Shown here piece by piece: positions 16,812-25,990 of a stretch of DNA of 64,000 nt. The DNA comes from an uncultured Clostridia bacterium (GTDB lineage Bacteria; Bacillota; Clostridia; Christensenellales; Borkfalkiaceae). A model generated the notes under the pieces. It saw nothing but the letters and a program-made list of their open reading frames with translations. It had not been told where the DNA came from and did not search any database. The position numbers and the translations under genes were made by a program. Where the stretch lies: contig CALVWQ010000003.1 in assembly GCA_944367535.1 (NCBI GenBank), forward strand, positions 31,474-95,473. The letters are read 5' to 3'. Numbering within the stretch: the first letter of the stretch is position 1; each line of letters begins with the position of its first letter.

Positions 16812-17257
16812 ATTCTGCGGTTTTTTTTGACAACGCACAGAGCGTAGATATAGGAGAGGACAAACTGTATTTTACGGATATTAAAAAATTGGCAGAATAT
16901 ATTGCTAATTTTGACAATTATTATAATTTTTATATGGCAAAAGATATTTTTTATAAGTGTGTGTCGGCTGATTGCTTGGTTGCCTTACAGGGAGAAAGAG
17001 AATTAAAATGCTTAATAGACGATTCTTCTTTAATTTTTGATTTTGGAAAAAGTGTTATAACGAGAAAAGATATAAATTATATTTTGATAAATCATCATTT
17101 CGGTTACGATAAATTACAAATATATTTGAAAAACGGCACAATGGCAGAGATTTCAATTGACGACAGAAAAATCAAAGTTACGGAAAATCAGAATCAAAAA
17201 GAATATTCATTAAGCAAAATAAATGTAATTTATCTAGGCGACGTAATTAAATTGTAA
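16787..17257 (+). CDS. NERD-domain protein, C-terminal part in the -1 frame
   Basis: Read from the slippery site, this frame continues the NERD domain (QFNSNLWINSAVFFDNAQSVDIGEDKLYFTDIKKLAEYI), matching the usual final strand and helix of the family. About 110 residues follow with alternating short beta-like segments (ALQGERELKCLIDDSSLIFDFGKSVITRKDINYILINHHFGYDKLQIYLKNG). A separate start would be a TTG at 16889 without a ribosome site, so independent expression is unlikely. A single base change or -1 slippage would restore a protein of about 285 residues. The two parts together read as one gene. Confidence 0.65.
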   Translation, partial: QFNSNLWINSAVFFDNAQSVDIGEDKLYFTDIKKLAEYIANFDNYYNFYMAKDIFYKCVSADCLVALQGERELKCLIDDSSLIFDFGKSVITRKDINYILINHHFGYDKLQIYLKNGTMAEISIDDRKIKVTENQNQKEYSLSKINVIYLGDVIKL

Positions 17258-17270
17258 ATAAATATAAATA

Positions 17271-17840
17271 TCATGCTTGAGAAACGTCTTTATATGAAAT
17301 GTTTAAAGGATTTTTGTTTTCAAGGTATTTTTCTATTCCTTCGGCAATTTTTTCTGCCATTTTAAATACCAAATTCAGCCTTGTTAGATTAAATAGATTA
17401 TAATTGCCTGACGTTTTTTCTGCAACAATTCCGATAATGCTTGCATCCCCTATCACACCCAGGTTTTTATCCACACCCAGCCCGGGTTTTAATCCTTTAT
17501 TTATTACCCTTATCAATCCTACGTCATCGTTGTTTCCGACGGCGGCGTCGATTGCTATAACAATCGAATCAGGATGCATTTGTTTAATATATTTTTTGGC
17601 ATATTCCACTTCTTTTGCCGTGATGGGAAAATTAAGTGTTCCATAAATATACGAATTAATGTTTTTACGTTTTAAGAGAGTGCCGACCAAGGGTCCTAAA
17701 CTGTCGCCAAGAATCATATCGCTGCCCACACAAATAAGTATAGGAAGACGGTTTTTTGAATTGCATTTTGTGAGAGCCTGACTTATACCTTCAGAGGCGT
17801 AATTGTTGAACATACTGAACGTAAAGCTTAAAGTTTCCAT
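17271..17840 (-). CDS. yyaC: YyaC-type (DUF1256) sporulation protein, germination-protease-like fold
   Basis: This 189-residue protein has the DUF1256 signature: ILICVGSDMILGDSLGPLVGTLL, VYGTLNFPITAKEVEYA-like segment, IDAAVGNNDDVGLIRVINKGLKPGLGVDKNLGVIGDASIIGIV. The family resembles the Gpr germination protease and HybD-type peptidases and is limited to spore-formers. In Bacillus subtilis yyaC lies beside spo0J/soj (parB/parA); here parS sites and parAB follow within 8 kb, so part of that neighbourhood is kept. It overlaps nothing and ends 14 bases from the convergent NERD gene. Confidence 0.88.
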   Translation of the reverse strand: METLSFTFSMFNNYASEGISQALTKCNSKNRLPILICVGSDMILGDSLGPLVGTLLKRKNINSYIYGTLNFPITAKEVEYAKKYIKQMHPDSIVIAIDAAVGNNDDVGLIRVINKGLKPGLGVDKNLGVIGDASIIGIVAEKTSGNYNLFNLTRLNLVFKMAEKIAEGIEKYLENKNPLNISYKDVSQA

Positions 17841-18034
17841 AAAAAACTCCGTTTAATAATATTTTCGGTTGAATTATTGACAGAGTTTTTCTTATTTATT
17901 CTTTTTATTTATTATAATTGAAAAAAAGTCAAAAATATGTTATTATATAAATCAATAATGTGAATTATTTAAAGGCAATATAAAAATTTCTCGAATAGAG
18001 AAAAAAGTGTGACACAACACACATAAAAAAATAA

Positions 18035-18790
18035 ATGGAAAACCTGTTGCTCATATCAAAAACAGGCGCTATAATTGATGTGGTGGCGCTATTGATAATA
18101 ATTATCTCAATATTTTTCGGCGCAAAAAATGGTTTTGTAAAAACCTTTTTCTCTGTGTTCGGAGGGCTTTTGAGTTTGCTTTTTGCAGTTTTGCTCTGTT
18201 CATCTGTGGCAAAGTTTGCGGGAAGTGAATTTGGTGCCGTAACATCTGTTGCGGAATGGATAGAAGGAGGGTTAAGAAAAATATTCGGCGAAGCGCTCAT
18301 GGATACAACCCTTTCCGAGGCGAATGAAACAGGCCTTGCGGAAGCAGGAGTCGCAACCTGGCTCCTAAAAATAATCCTTTCCATGAAAGGCTCGTCTGAA
18401 ATCCCTGTCGACACTACGCTTAATCAAATTATTTCCCCTGTTTTTGCATACTACATAATTGCAATATTGTGTGTAATTATATTATATATAATATTCAGAC
18501 TTATATTTTTTCTTATCGGAGAAATAGTATTAAGACTTCATACAATTACAATGATTAGAATAACAGATGGTGCCTTAGGCGCCATTCTCGGAATAATAAG
18601 AGGCATCGTAATTATCGATATAATTTTAATGATTATATCAGTTTTGCCGATTGGCTTTTTTCAAAGCATAGCAGTTGAAGTTGACTCTACGATTCTGACA
18701 TCATTTTTAAGCAGTTGTAATATATTCGGCTATATAATCAATACCTTATTAACCGGAAATCTTAATGATATAATTAATTTACCTGCTTAA
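18035..18790 (+). CDS. CvpA-family membrane protein
   Basis: This 251-residue integral membrane protein has about four hydrophobic segments and the CvpA entry motif: DVVALLIIIISIFFGAKNGFVKTFFSVFGGLLSLLFAVLLCSSVAKF. A second pair of membrane segments near 145-215 includes RITDGALGAILGIIRGIVIIDIIL, the conserved G-x3-G-x2-G/R stretch. CvpA proteins were named for colicin V production, but in Firmicutes their role is unclear. Ribosome-site quality is poor, with no clear GGAGG. The gene is A+T-rich in codon use and borders the gene-free parS island. Confidence 0.8.
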   Translation: MENLLLISKTGAIIDVVALLIIIISIFFGAKNGFVKTFFSVFGGLLSLLFAVLLCSSVAKFAGSEFGAVTSVAEWIEGGLRKIFGEALMDTTLSEANETGLAEAGVATWLLKIILSMKGSSEIPVDTTLNQIISPVFAYYIIAILCVIILYIIFRLIFFLIGEIVLRLHTITMIRITDGALGAILGIIRGIVIIDIILMIISVLPIGFFQSIAVEVDSTILTSFLSSCNIFGYIINTLLTGNLNDIINLPA

Positions 18791-19324
18791 AAGCAGATAA
18801 AGGGTGTCTCGTCATTAAAATTCGAGTGCTCTACCCTATTTTAATTGGCCGTTTAAGCAATTTTAACTCATAATAATGATATAAAAAATCCCATTTTAAG
18901 CCTTTCATACAGAATGAATTATTTTATCCCGGAGATTTTAATGTGTATTATTGGCATAAAAAGCACGAAATTTATTCTTTTTTTAATCAAATTGGATCTT
19001 TTTATATAAATAGGCTTTAACTTCTATTATGCCTATAATAAATATTGTATATAATATATTTTTTATATAACAAATTAGTTTTTTATTATAGTAGCATTAC
19101 ATGTTATTTTTAATCTAGACTTATAAAAATCATGTATAAAATTTATATTATTTTACAGATATTTAATTTTGTTAAAGGTTTTCAGTATAAAATCAATAAA
19201 GTAATTATTTTATATTTAAAAATCTAGTTAAAATAAATAATTTCAATCATTATTTTAGATTTTATCAGATTTATTATATCTTTTTTTAATATAAGTATAA
19301 GAATAAATAAGTTTTACAATAAAG

Positions 19325-19372
19325 AAATTCGCCATTCCATATTCATTAAATTGAACATGGGATGGCGAATTT
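19325..19372. repeat. 16-bp inverted repeat, hairpin in the island
   Basis: AAATTCGCCATTCCAT (19325-19340) pairs with 19357-19372 with one G-T wobble across a 16-base loop. It is the most G+C-rich element in that part of the island. It overlaps a 64-codon minus-strand frame (19255-19449) that I do not accept as a gene. Confidence 0.55.
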
Positions 19373-19597
19373 ATAAATTTATATACATTATATTCCTCAA
19401 ATACTATATTTTGTATAAATTTCCCCTCCTTTAATATTTTATAAAGCATCTTGAGCCTCTAAAAAATTAATCTAGCTCATTTTTATATAATTTTAAGAAA
19501 TAAATTGTTTTAGAAAAGATAAATTTTTACACTTTATATGAGACATTATCAAAGTATTGTGTTAAAATTTATTATTTCAATTTATATTTGTTTTCAG

Positions 19598-19613
19598 TGT
19601 TTCACGTGAAACA
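19598..19613. promoter_or_regulatory. parS: parS site 1 (ParB binding)
   Basis: TGTTTCACGTGAAACA is an exact match to the consensus bacterial parS. ParB loads here as a CTP-dependent clamp. It lies about 6 kb left of parB in non-coding DNA. Confidence 0.95.
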
Positions 19614-19638
19614 TTGTCCCCAAAAAACAAAACCTTAA

Positions 19639-19654
19639 TGTTTCACGTGAAACA
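19639..19654. promoter_or_regulatory. parS: parS site 2 (ParB binding)
   Basis: This is a second perfect TGTTTCACGTGAAACA, 41 bases from the first. The flanks of the two sites are mirror images, giving perfect 24-bp inverted arms at 19592-19615 and 19637-19660. Confidence 0.95.
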
Positions 19655-20409
19655 CTGAAATTATTAAATTTTATATTTATAAAAAGTTTTTCGGTATATA
19701 TCCCGTTTATCATGAGTTTATTTTTCTCTTTGAAGGCGAGCCATTAATAAATAAAATCATATAATTATATTAAAATTTCTTGTTTGAACATTTTAGTTTT
19801 TTGGTAAAAGGTACAATTCTTTAATGTTGTTTTAGTCTGAATTCAAAATAGGAATAAAATATTAAATAAAAATCAAGTTTTTATAAATACGATTTGATAT
19901 AAAATAAAGTCTAATGTGGGCTTTGTCATAAAATAATTTGATTTTCCGGCATTAAATAATAAAATATTCGTCATATTAAAAATACATAAAAATTATATTC
20001 ACAAAAAAGAAAATATCCATTTATGATAATTTATTTGGCTATCTATCTATAAATTTTGAATAATTTACAGCCTTATAAATAACTTTATTTAATGTATAAC
20101 TGAAATGTCTGTGCTTTAATGTTTTTATAATGCAAAAAGCCCATTCCGGCTATAAATAGTCCAATATAATTATTTTTTTATATATAAAGAATTATATTTG
20201 CTTATTTTTGTAATGTATAGTTAAATAAAAAATAAACTAATAAACAACTTATTCATAGCGATTTATTGGTTTATGTTTATATTGTTGAGATTATAATTCC
20301 ACTAAAATTTATGAACATTACCATTAAAAATGCATTTTTATATTTATTTGCTTCATTTTTTTATAATTCAAATATAAAATTTTTATAAATTTCTTTTTTG
20401 CCTTATATA

Positions 20410-20425
20410 TGTTTCACGTGAAACA
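20410..20425. promoter_or_regulatory. parS: parS site 3 (ParB binding)
   Basis: This is a third perfect TGTTTCACGTGAAACA, about 770 bases right of site 2, in the same gene-free island. Confidence 0.95.
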
Positions 20426-21729
20426 TTTATATGAGGTTTTAAATTGATATAATATTAAGTTTATAAAAGATAAGGTGTATTTCAACATAAAATTAAATAT
20501 ATTATTATAAAAGAAAAAATTTTAACATAAAATGATAGTAAAATCAGCTAAAAACAGCCTATTTTTTAACCGGGAAAATACGGGCCTATTCTGTCTCAGA
20601 GGCTTAAAATGGCTTTTTTATTTGTGTTTTTTTTGGAGTTTTATTTATTCTTAAAGCCATGTAATTTAATTTTTATAGAATAAAACTATAAATATGATTC
20701 ATGAGGCCAATTTATATAAGGAGGTATTTAAATTTAGTAATGTTATTTGTTTGATTTTTTGATTCACGCAATAATTCAACGTCGGATTTGCAGTAATATT
20801 AATCTAAATGCTTAATTTAAAGCATTTTTTTCAAAAAAAGGTTTATTTTTCGAACTGATAGTTAAAACAAGTTATATTTTTTTTATTTTATTAAGGATTT
20901 TATTGATAATTTATCATAGTGCTATATATATAATTTAATTAGTAATATAATTTTTTGAAGTTTTATTTAATATACTAGGTTTTTAATAATATTTATTTGA
21001 TTTTTTCTAATAGTGGAGGTAAAAGGTAATATTTGTATAAATAATGTTTAATTGATTTGATGTCATAGTGCACTTGCTTAATTATTGATAAATATATAGT
21101 TATACTATTTTTTCTATTTTGCGTCTTATTTTAAGGAGTTCCTAGTTTACTATAAAATATGGCGCATTTTTAAAGTGAATTTTTTATTAATGGTTGCCGC
21201 GGTTTAATTTTAATTTTATGCGTTATAGTATTGGCTGGATAGATTATTGCTATATTCATTTAAGAATTGTCATATTTTAATCCTAAAATTATCAATATTT
21301 TATAGTTTAATATTATAGTGCACTTATTTGTAAACCAACAGAATATTATAAAATGCAAAAAATTTATTCCAGTATAACTAAAATGATTATTTTTTCTTAT
21401 ATAAAATATGATGAAAGTGCTTCTTTGGGTTTTTGTATATAATTTTTTGTTATTTCATTTTTGCGTTATCAGAGTTTTTAATTTTGTTATTATATTTTTA
21501 TAAATTAAGTTTTTATGAAATTATTCTATTATTTAATCTAAACGCTTTTAGCATTATTTTTTTATTTTAATGCACTTTTTTATATACATGCAATATATTG
21601 CTATATATTTGTTTTTTATTTTAGTTTGATTTTTTGTTTTTTCGTAAAAATATATGAATTATATTTGAATGTTTGTTTTGACGAATCTGCCAAGGAAAAA
21701 TTCTTATATTAACAAAGTTTTGATATTTT

Positions 21730-22090
21730 TTCAAATATTGTTTTTGTAAATTAAACAGTTTTTTAAAAATCAGAGGTATATAAACAAAAGAAATTAAGAA
21801 TTAAGACATATTTTGCTCGCGATGGAAAGATAGAAAGAGTTTTATTGTATAAAACTTGATGGGGTGGTAAAATTATATTTTATTGATTTTATTTATGTAA
21901 ATTGCTTTAATGTTAAAAATTTCTAAATTTATTTACAAATATTATTTTGCAAATTAAATTGTTCTTCAAAAATCAGGGGTGCATAAGCAAAAGTAATTGA
22001 TAATTAGACATATTTTACCAGTGATGGAAAATTGCAAACGGATTTTTATAATTAAATTTGAAGTGGTGACAAGATAGTTTTTTGGCGCTA
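21730..22090. repeat. Two degenerate ~150-base direct repeats
   Basis: Segments starting near 21734 and 21946 share an ordered series of matches: AAATATT(G/A)TTTT, then (G/C)AAATTAAA, AAAAATCAG(A/G)GGT, CAAAAG, AATTA(A)GACATATTTT, GATGGAAA and (T/A)GGGGTGG or AGTGGTGA. The spacing of matches is kept over about 150 bases, so these are old tandem copies, not chance AT similarity. Confidence 0.6.
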
Positions 22091-22366
22091 AGTTTTGATA
22101 TTTTAACAATTAAATCGTAAAAAGCGATACTATTTTAATTACAGGTTTTTAGGTATTAAACAGTTTGATAATTTATTGGTTTACATTCATTAAACCCTGA
22201 TTCAACAGATGAGCGGCGTATGGCCCGAAATGCGCTCGATTTTAATGTGTGCGGTTTCCGCGCCGCGAGCCTTTCGCACGCACGGTTTGACAAATTAATA
22301 TAAAGTTCCGCATAGGAATTAATTTTAATATATAAATGCTTATGGATAAAAAGTTTTGAAATAATA

Positions 22367-22395
22367 TTGTATTTTTCTTTATAATGTAGTATAAT
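22367..22395 (+). promoter_or_regulatory. Promoter of ftsH
   Basis: TTGTAT at 22367-22372 and TATAAT at 22390-22395 are 17 bases apart, leaving a leader of about 120 nt before the ftsH start at 22524. A TTGACA also occurs at 22288-22293, but without a well-placed -10. Confidence 0.6.
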
Positions 22396-22523
22396 AATTA
22401 AAGATATACCTTAAAATCTGTTGGACAGTAGATAATTATTTTATTACCTATCTGTTTCAAGGTTTTTTCAAACTTTTTTCCATATCATTTATTTATAGTT
22501 TTTACAAGGAGATTTTTTTCAAG

Positions 22524-24737
22524 TTGAGCAAACAGTCAAAAACAATATGGATAGTGATTGCGGTTATAGTTATAGCCATTGCGGCACTGTCCATCGGCAC
22601 GTGTATAAATACAAATACTTCGGTGGATTTGTCTGATTTCAAAGAAGTTCTGCTTACGATGCAGGGGACGGACGGGAGCGCCGAAAAAAACGGTGAATTT
22701 AATCTTGATTCCGTTTCGGACGATAATGCAATCGAAGTAAAACTCAAAAGCGTATTTTCGGGCGCGACGAAGTTTGTTATATCGGACGTAAAATTTGACG
22801 GGTATAACATTACATTCAAAGTGTCCGTAACGGACGGCAAACAGGGTTATGTCGGATTTTCTTCTGTTTACGGAAGAACGAACATGTCGGAATATGAGGC
22901 ATTGCTCGATAATGCGGGCATAAATTATTCCTATACGGACCCCAACGCCGGTTCTATCTGGTCGTCGTTGCTGCCGCTTGTGGGTATGGTGTTGGTCGCA
23001 GTTGTGTTCTTTATTATAATGATGCAGACTCAGGGCGGAACAAAAAGCGCCATGAATTTTGCGAAGACCAATGCGCGGCTCAATCATAACATTAAGGTAA
23101 GATTTTCCGATGTGGCGGGTGCAGAGGAGGAAAAAGCCGAACTTGCGGAAGTCGTGGATTTTCTTAAAAATCCGAGGAAATTTTCCGAACTCGGCGCGAG
23201 GATACCGAAAGGCGTTCTGCTTGTAGGGCCTCCCGGAACGGGCAAAACTTTGTTTGCAAAAGCGGTTGCCGGCGAGGCGGGTGTGCCGTTCTTTTCCATA
23301 AGCGGCTCCGATTTCGTAGAAATGTTTGTAGGCGTGGGCGCTTCCCGTGTCCGCGACTTGTTTGACGCGGCAAAAAAGAGTATGCCATGTATAGTGTTTA
23401 TCGACGAAATAGACGCGGTCGGTCGTCAGCGCGGCACGGGTATGGGCGGAGGACACGACGAAAGAGAGCAGACGCTCAATCAGTTGCTGGTTCAGATGGA
23501 CGGTTTCGAAACCAATGACGGCATAATCGTCATGGCGGCGACGAACCGTGCGGATATACTCGACCCGGCGCTTTTGCGTCCCGGAAGATTTGACCGTCAG
23601 ATTTTCGTCAATATTCCCGACGTTAAAGGCAGAGAGGCTATTCTCAAAGTTCACGCCAGAAATAAACCGCTCGCTCCCGACGTTAATTTTAAGACAGTTG
23701 CGAGAATGACAAGCGGATTTTCGGGTGCGGACCTCGAAAACCTTCTTAATGAAGCGGCGATTCTCGCAGCAAGAGCCAACAGACATTCTATAAACAACAA
23801 GGACTTGTATGAGGGAATAAACAAGGTTCTTCTCGGACCGCAGAAAAAGAGCCGGCTTGTTACCGAAACCGACAAGCGCATTACGGCATATCATGAATCG
23901 GGTCACGCCATACTTGCAAGGCTTCTTCCCAATTGCGACCCCGTTCACGAAGTTTCCATTATACCGCGCGGGCAGGCGGCCGGGTATACGATGACCCGTC
24001 CCGATAACGACGACAATCACCTTACCAAGGCTAAACTGTTGGACGATATAGTAATGACACTCGGCGGCCGGGTGGCTGAAGAACTTATAATCAAGGATAT
24101 TTCGGCGGGTGCGTCGGGAGACATACAGATGGTCAGTAAGCGCGCAAGGCTTATGGTTACCGAATGGGGTATGAGCGAAAAAGTAGGACCTATCTCGTAT
24201 GCTTCGGATAAGGAAATATTTATCGGGCGCGACATGGCTTCTCACGTTACTTACAGCGAAGAGACCGCGGCTATTATCGACGAGGAAGTAAGGAGTATTA
24301 TAGAAAATTCTCTTGCAAAAGCAAGAAAATTGCTTTCGACAAACAAAAAACTCCTCGACAACATGGCTAGGCTGCTTATAGAACGGGAAACAATTTTTAC
24401 CGAAGAAGTCGATATGCTTATGGAAGGAAAGAGCGTTGAGGAAATTATGCGGTTTATGGACGATAACGAGAGCAAACTTTCCGAAAATCCTTTCGAAAGA
24501 AGGTCTAATCCCGTAATTATTAAGGATAAGCCTGCGAATAAAGAGAATGAAAAAGAACAAGAAGAAAAATCAGTCGGAGAAGGAGCGGAGGTAGACAAAG
24601 GTGAAAAATCCGATTCCGCCGAAAGCGTAAAGAATAAAAAAGAGAAAAATAACGGCGACGGAAAAGACAAGAAAGACGGAGACGCCCTAAAAGATGAGAA
24701 AACCGAAGACAATACGCCGTCGGACTCCGAAAAATAA
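22524..24737 (+). CDS. ftsH: ATP-dependent zinc metalloprotease FtsH
   Basis: FtsH is a membrane-anchored AAA+ protease degrading misfolded membrane proteins and regulators. The first membrane segment is residues ~7-29, followed by an extracytoplasmic domain and a second segment (~153-173, [21 protein letters not shown]). The AAA module has Walker A GPPGTGKT at 235-242, Walker [16 protein letters not shown] and the SRH ([21 protein letters not shown]). The zinc site is HESGH at 457-461. The C-terminal ~85 residues form an unusually long Lys/Glu/Asp-rich tail, likely disordered. The start is a TTG at 22524, with AAGGAG 12 bases upstream. A GC-rich hairpin follows the stop. Confidence 0.97.
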   Translation: MSKQSKTIWIVIAVIVIAIAALSIGTCINTNTSVDLSDFKEVLLTMQGTDGSAEKNGEFNLDSVSDDNAIEVKLKSVFSGATKFVISDVKFDGYNITFKVSVTDGKQGYVGFSSVYGRTNMSEYEALLDNAGINYSYTDPNAGSIWSSLLPLVGMVLVAVVFFIIMMQTQGGTKSAMNFAKTNARLNHNIKVRFSDVAGAEEEKAELAEVVDFLKNPRKFSELGARIPKGVLLVGPPGTGKTLFAKAVAGEAGVPFFSISGSDFVEMFVGVGASRVRDLFDAAKKSMPCIVFIDEIDAVGRQRGTGMGGGHDEREQTLNQLLVQMDGFETNDGIIVMAATNRADILDPALLRPGRFDRQIFVNIPDVKGREAILKVHARNKPLAPDVNFKTVARMTSGFSGADLENLLNEAAILAARANRHSINNKDLYEGINKVLLGPQKKSRLVTETDKRITAYHESGHAILARLLPNCDPVHEVSIIPRGQAAGYTMTRPDNDDNHLTKAKLLDDIVMTLGGRVAEELIIKDISAGASGDIQMVSKRARLMVTEWGMSEKVGPISYASDKEIFIGRDMASHVTYSEETAAIIDEEVRSIIENSLAKARKLLSTNKKLLDNMARLLIERETIFTEEVDMLMEGKSVEEIMRFMDDNESKLSENPFERRSNPVIIKDKPANKENEKEQEEKSVGEGAEVDKGEKSDSAESVKNKKEKNNGDGKDKKDGDALKDEKTEDNTPSDSEK

Positions 24738-24754
24738 ATAAAATATAAGCATAC

Positions 24755-24785
24755 TTTGCCGCGGCGGAATTTCCGCCGCGGCAAA
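24755..24785. terminator. Hairpin after ftsH
   Basis: TTTGCCGCGGCGGAA (24755-24769) and its exact complement (24771-24785) form a nearly perfect palindrome of 31 bases. There is no good T-run afterwards on the plus strand, so termination may be incomplete. Confidence 0.6.
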
Positions 24786-25172
24786 AGAGCGATAAGAGTT
24801 TCTTAGAAAAAGTTAAGATATTTGAGACAGGGTGAGAAGCAGAAAACGCATAAAGCGTGTTATGTGTCTGTTGCACCCGAGATTTTATGGGTCAGAACAT
24901 ATACGCGGGACGATATAATGTAATAATTTTTTCGGGAACTCATCGTGGTATTGTCGTAAAATTTTTTTAATGAGCGGCGTGAAATTTGCCGAATTAAAGA
25001 TTACTTAATGTAAATTAAAAATTGACCAGAAAAAGTTACGTTTAGGATAAACATATAGTATAAACGGTTAAAAGATTTAAGCGATATTACGGGCGTAAAG
25101 ATTAAAAAAGGAAAAAAAGCATATAATCGGGCAGGGCGTTTGAACCTCCCAAGGCTTGCGAGAGGAGATACA
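24786..25172 (+). other. Leader region of parA with a nested stem-loop
   Basis: No gene is supported here. At 24830-24878 a nested hairpin is possible: GGGTG/CACCC outside, CAGA/TCTG in the middle and ACGC-ATAAA-GCGT at the tip. The rest is A+T-rich up to the GAGGAG ribosome site of parA. The frame from 25140 adds 11 codons to ParA but lacks a ribosome site. Confidence 0.35.
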
Positions 25173-25958
25173 ATGGGGAAAATAATTGCTTTTTCCAATC
25201 AAAAAGGCGGTGTGGGTAAGACCACGACTTGCGTAAATCTTTCGGCATATCTTGCCGATAAGGGATATAAATGTCTGATTGTCGACCTTGATCCGCAGGG
25301 AAATGCCACGAGCGGTCTCGGTTTTTCGAAGAGCGAAGTAAAAAACTCGGTGTATAACGTTATGATAGACGATATGCCAGTTGCGGACGCGGTAGTTAAA
25401 ACCTGTGTAAAGAACCTTGACTTGTTGCCTTCGAATATAGATCTTGCGGGCGCGGAAGTCGAACTTGTATACATAAAAGATCGTGAACATGTTTTGAAAC
25501 GTATTCTTGAACGCGCGAGAGGCAGTTATGATTTTATCACCATTGACTGTCCGCCGTCGTTGGGGTTGCTGACTATAAACGCGCTTGCCGCGGCGGATAC
25601 CGTAATAATTCCCATTCAAAGCGAATATTATGCTCTTGAGGGACTGAGCCAACTGATGAATACCATAAGGCTTGTCGTGAAGCATCTGAATCCGTCGCTC
25701 AAAATAGAGGGCGTCGTACTTACCATGAATGATAATCGCGCAATAATCTCTAAACAAATTTCTGCCGAGATACGCAAATTTTTCGGGAAGCGAGTATATG
25801 ATACCGTTATACCCAGAAACATCAGACTTGCCGAGGCGCCAAGTCACGGCGTACCGATAATGTTGCATGATACGCGCTGTTCGGGCGCGAAAGCATATCT
25901 TGCGTTTACCGATGAATTCTTGTCAAAACAACCCGCTAAAACCAAAAGCAATAAATAG
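25173..25958 (+). CDS. parA: Chromosome partitioning ATPase ParA (Soj)
   Basis: This deviant Walker-type ATPase drives origin segregation with ParB and, in Bacillus, modulates DnaA. It is 261 residues from the ATG at 25173, which has GAGGAG upstream; a longer frame to 25140 is less likely. The deviant Walker A KGGVGKTT is at residues 11-18, followed by IVDLDPQGNATSGLG (Walker A'), YDFITIDCPPSLGLLTINAL (Walker B) and IPIQSEYYALEGLSQL. parB begins 32 bases downstream, and parS sites lie in the island upstream of ftsH. Confidence 0.96.
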   Translation: MGKIIAFSNQKGGVGKTTTCVNLSAYLADKGYKCLIVDLDPQGNATSGLGFSKSEVKNSVYNVMIDDMPVADAVVKTCVKNLDLLPSNIDLAGAEVELVYIKDREHVLKRILERARGSYDFITIDCPPSLGLLTINALAAADTVIIPIQSEYYALEGLSQLMNTIRLVVKHLNPSLKIEGVVLTMNDNRAIISKQISAEIRKFFGKRVYDTVIPRNIRLAEAPSHGVPIMLHDTRCSGAKAYLAFTDEFLSKQPAKTKSNK

Positions 25959-25990
25959 AGCGTAAAATAAAAACTGGAGCAAAGGAAAAA

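Larger units (their letters stand above)
18791..22500. other. 3.7-kb gene-free A+T-rich island, probable centromere/origin-proximal region
   Basis: No reading frame of credible coding quality exists over about 3.7 kb. By eye roughly four fifths of the bases are A or T, far above the flanking genes. It contains three perfect 16-bp parS sites, a long hairpin at 19325-19372, degenerate ~215-base repeats near 21.7-22.1 kb and few C/G bases. parA and parB lie 3-6 kb to the right. I looked for DnaA boxes and found only one-mismatch candidates (near 20000, 20248, 22342), so an origin role is possible but not shown. Confidence 0.75.

Noticed and set aside
16889-17257. Separate gene starting at TTG 16889
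   Set aside because: No ribosome site; the frame is open upstream to the slippery run and encodes the end of the NERD domain, so it is part of the preceding gene.
19255-19449. 64-codon minus-strand frame in the parS island
   Set aside because: Ile/Tyr/Lys/Asn-rich translation of AT DNA, no ribosome site before its ATG, and it runs through a hairpin. It looks like chance.
22205-22290. Small G+C-rich block upstream of ftsH as an ncRNA gene
   Set aside because: It has scattered inverted bits (GTGCG/CGCAC) but no consistent fold, promoter or terminator, and no match to SRP, 6S or tmRNA signatures.
18791-22500. Clear oriC with DnaA boxes in the island
   Set aside because: I searched for TTATNCACA and its complement and found only one-mismatch sites, which are expected in DNA this A+T-rich. 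Origin remains a hypothesis.
22536-24560. 674-codon minus-strand frame opposite ftsH
   Set aside because: It is the shadow of a well-supported FtsH gene; the translation is His/Arg/Tyr-rich with no domain.
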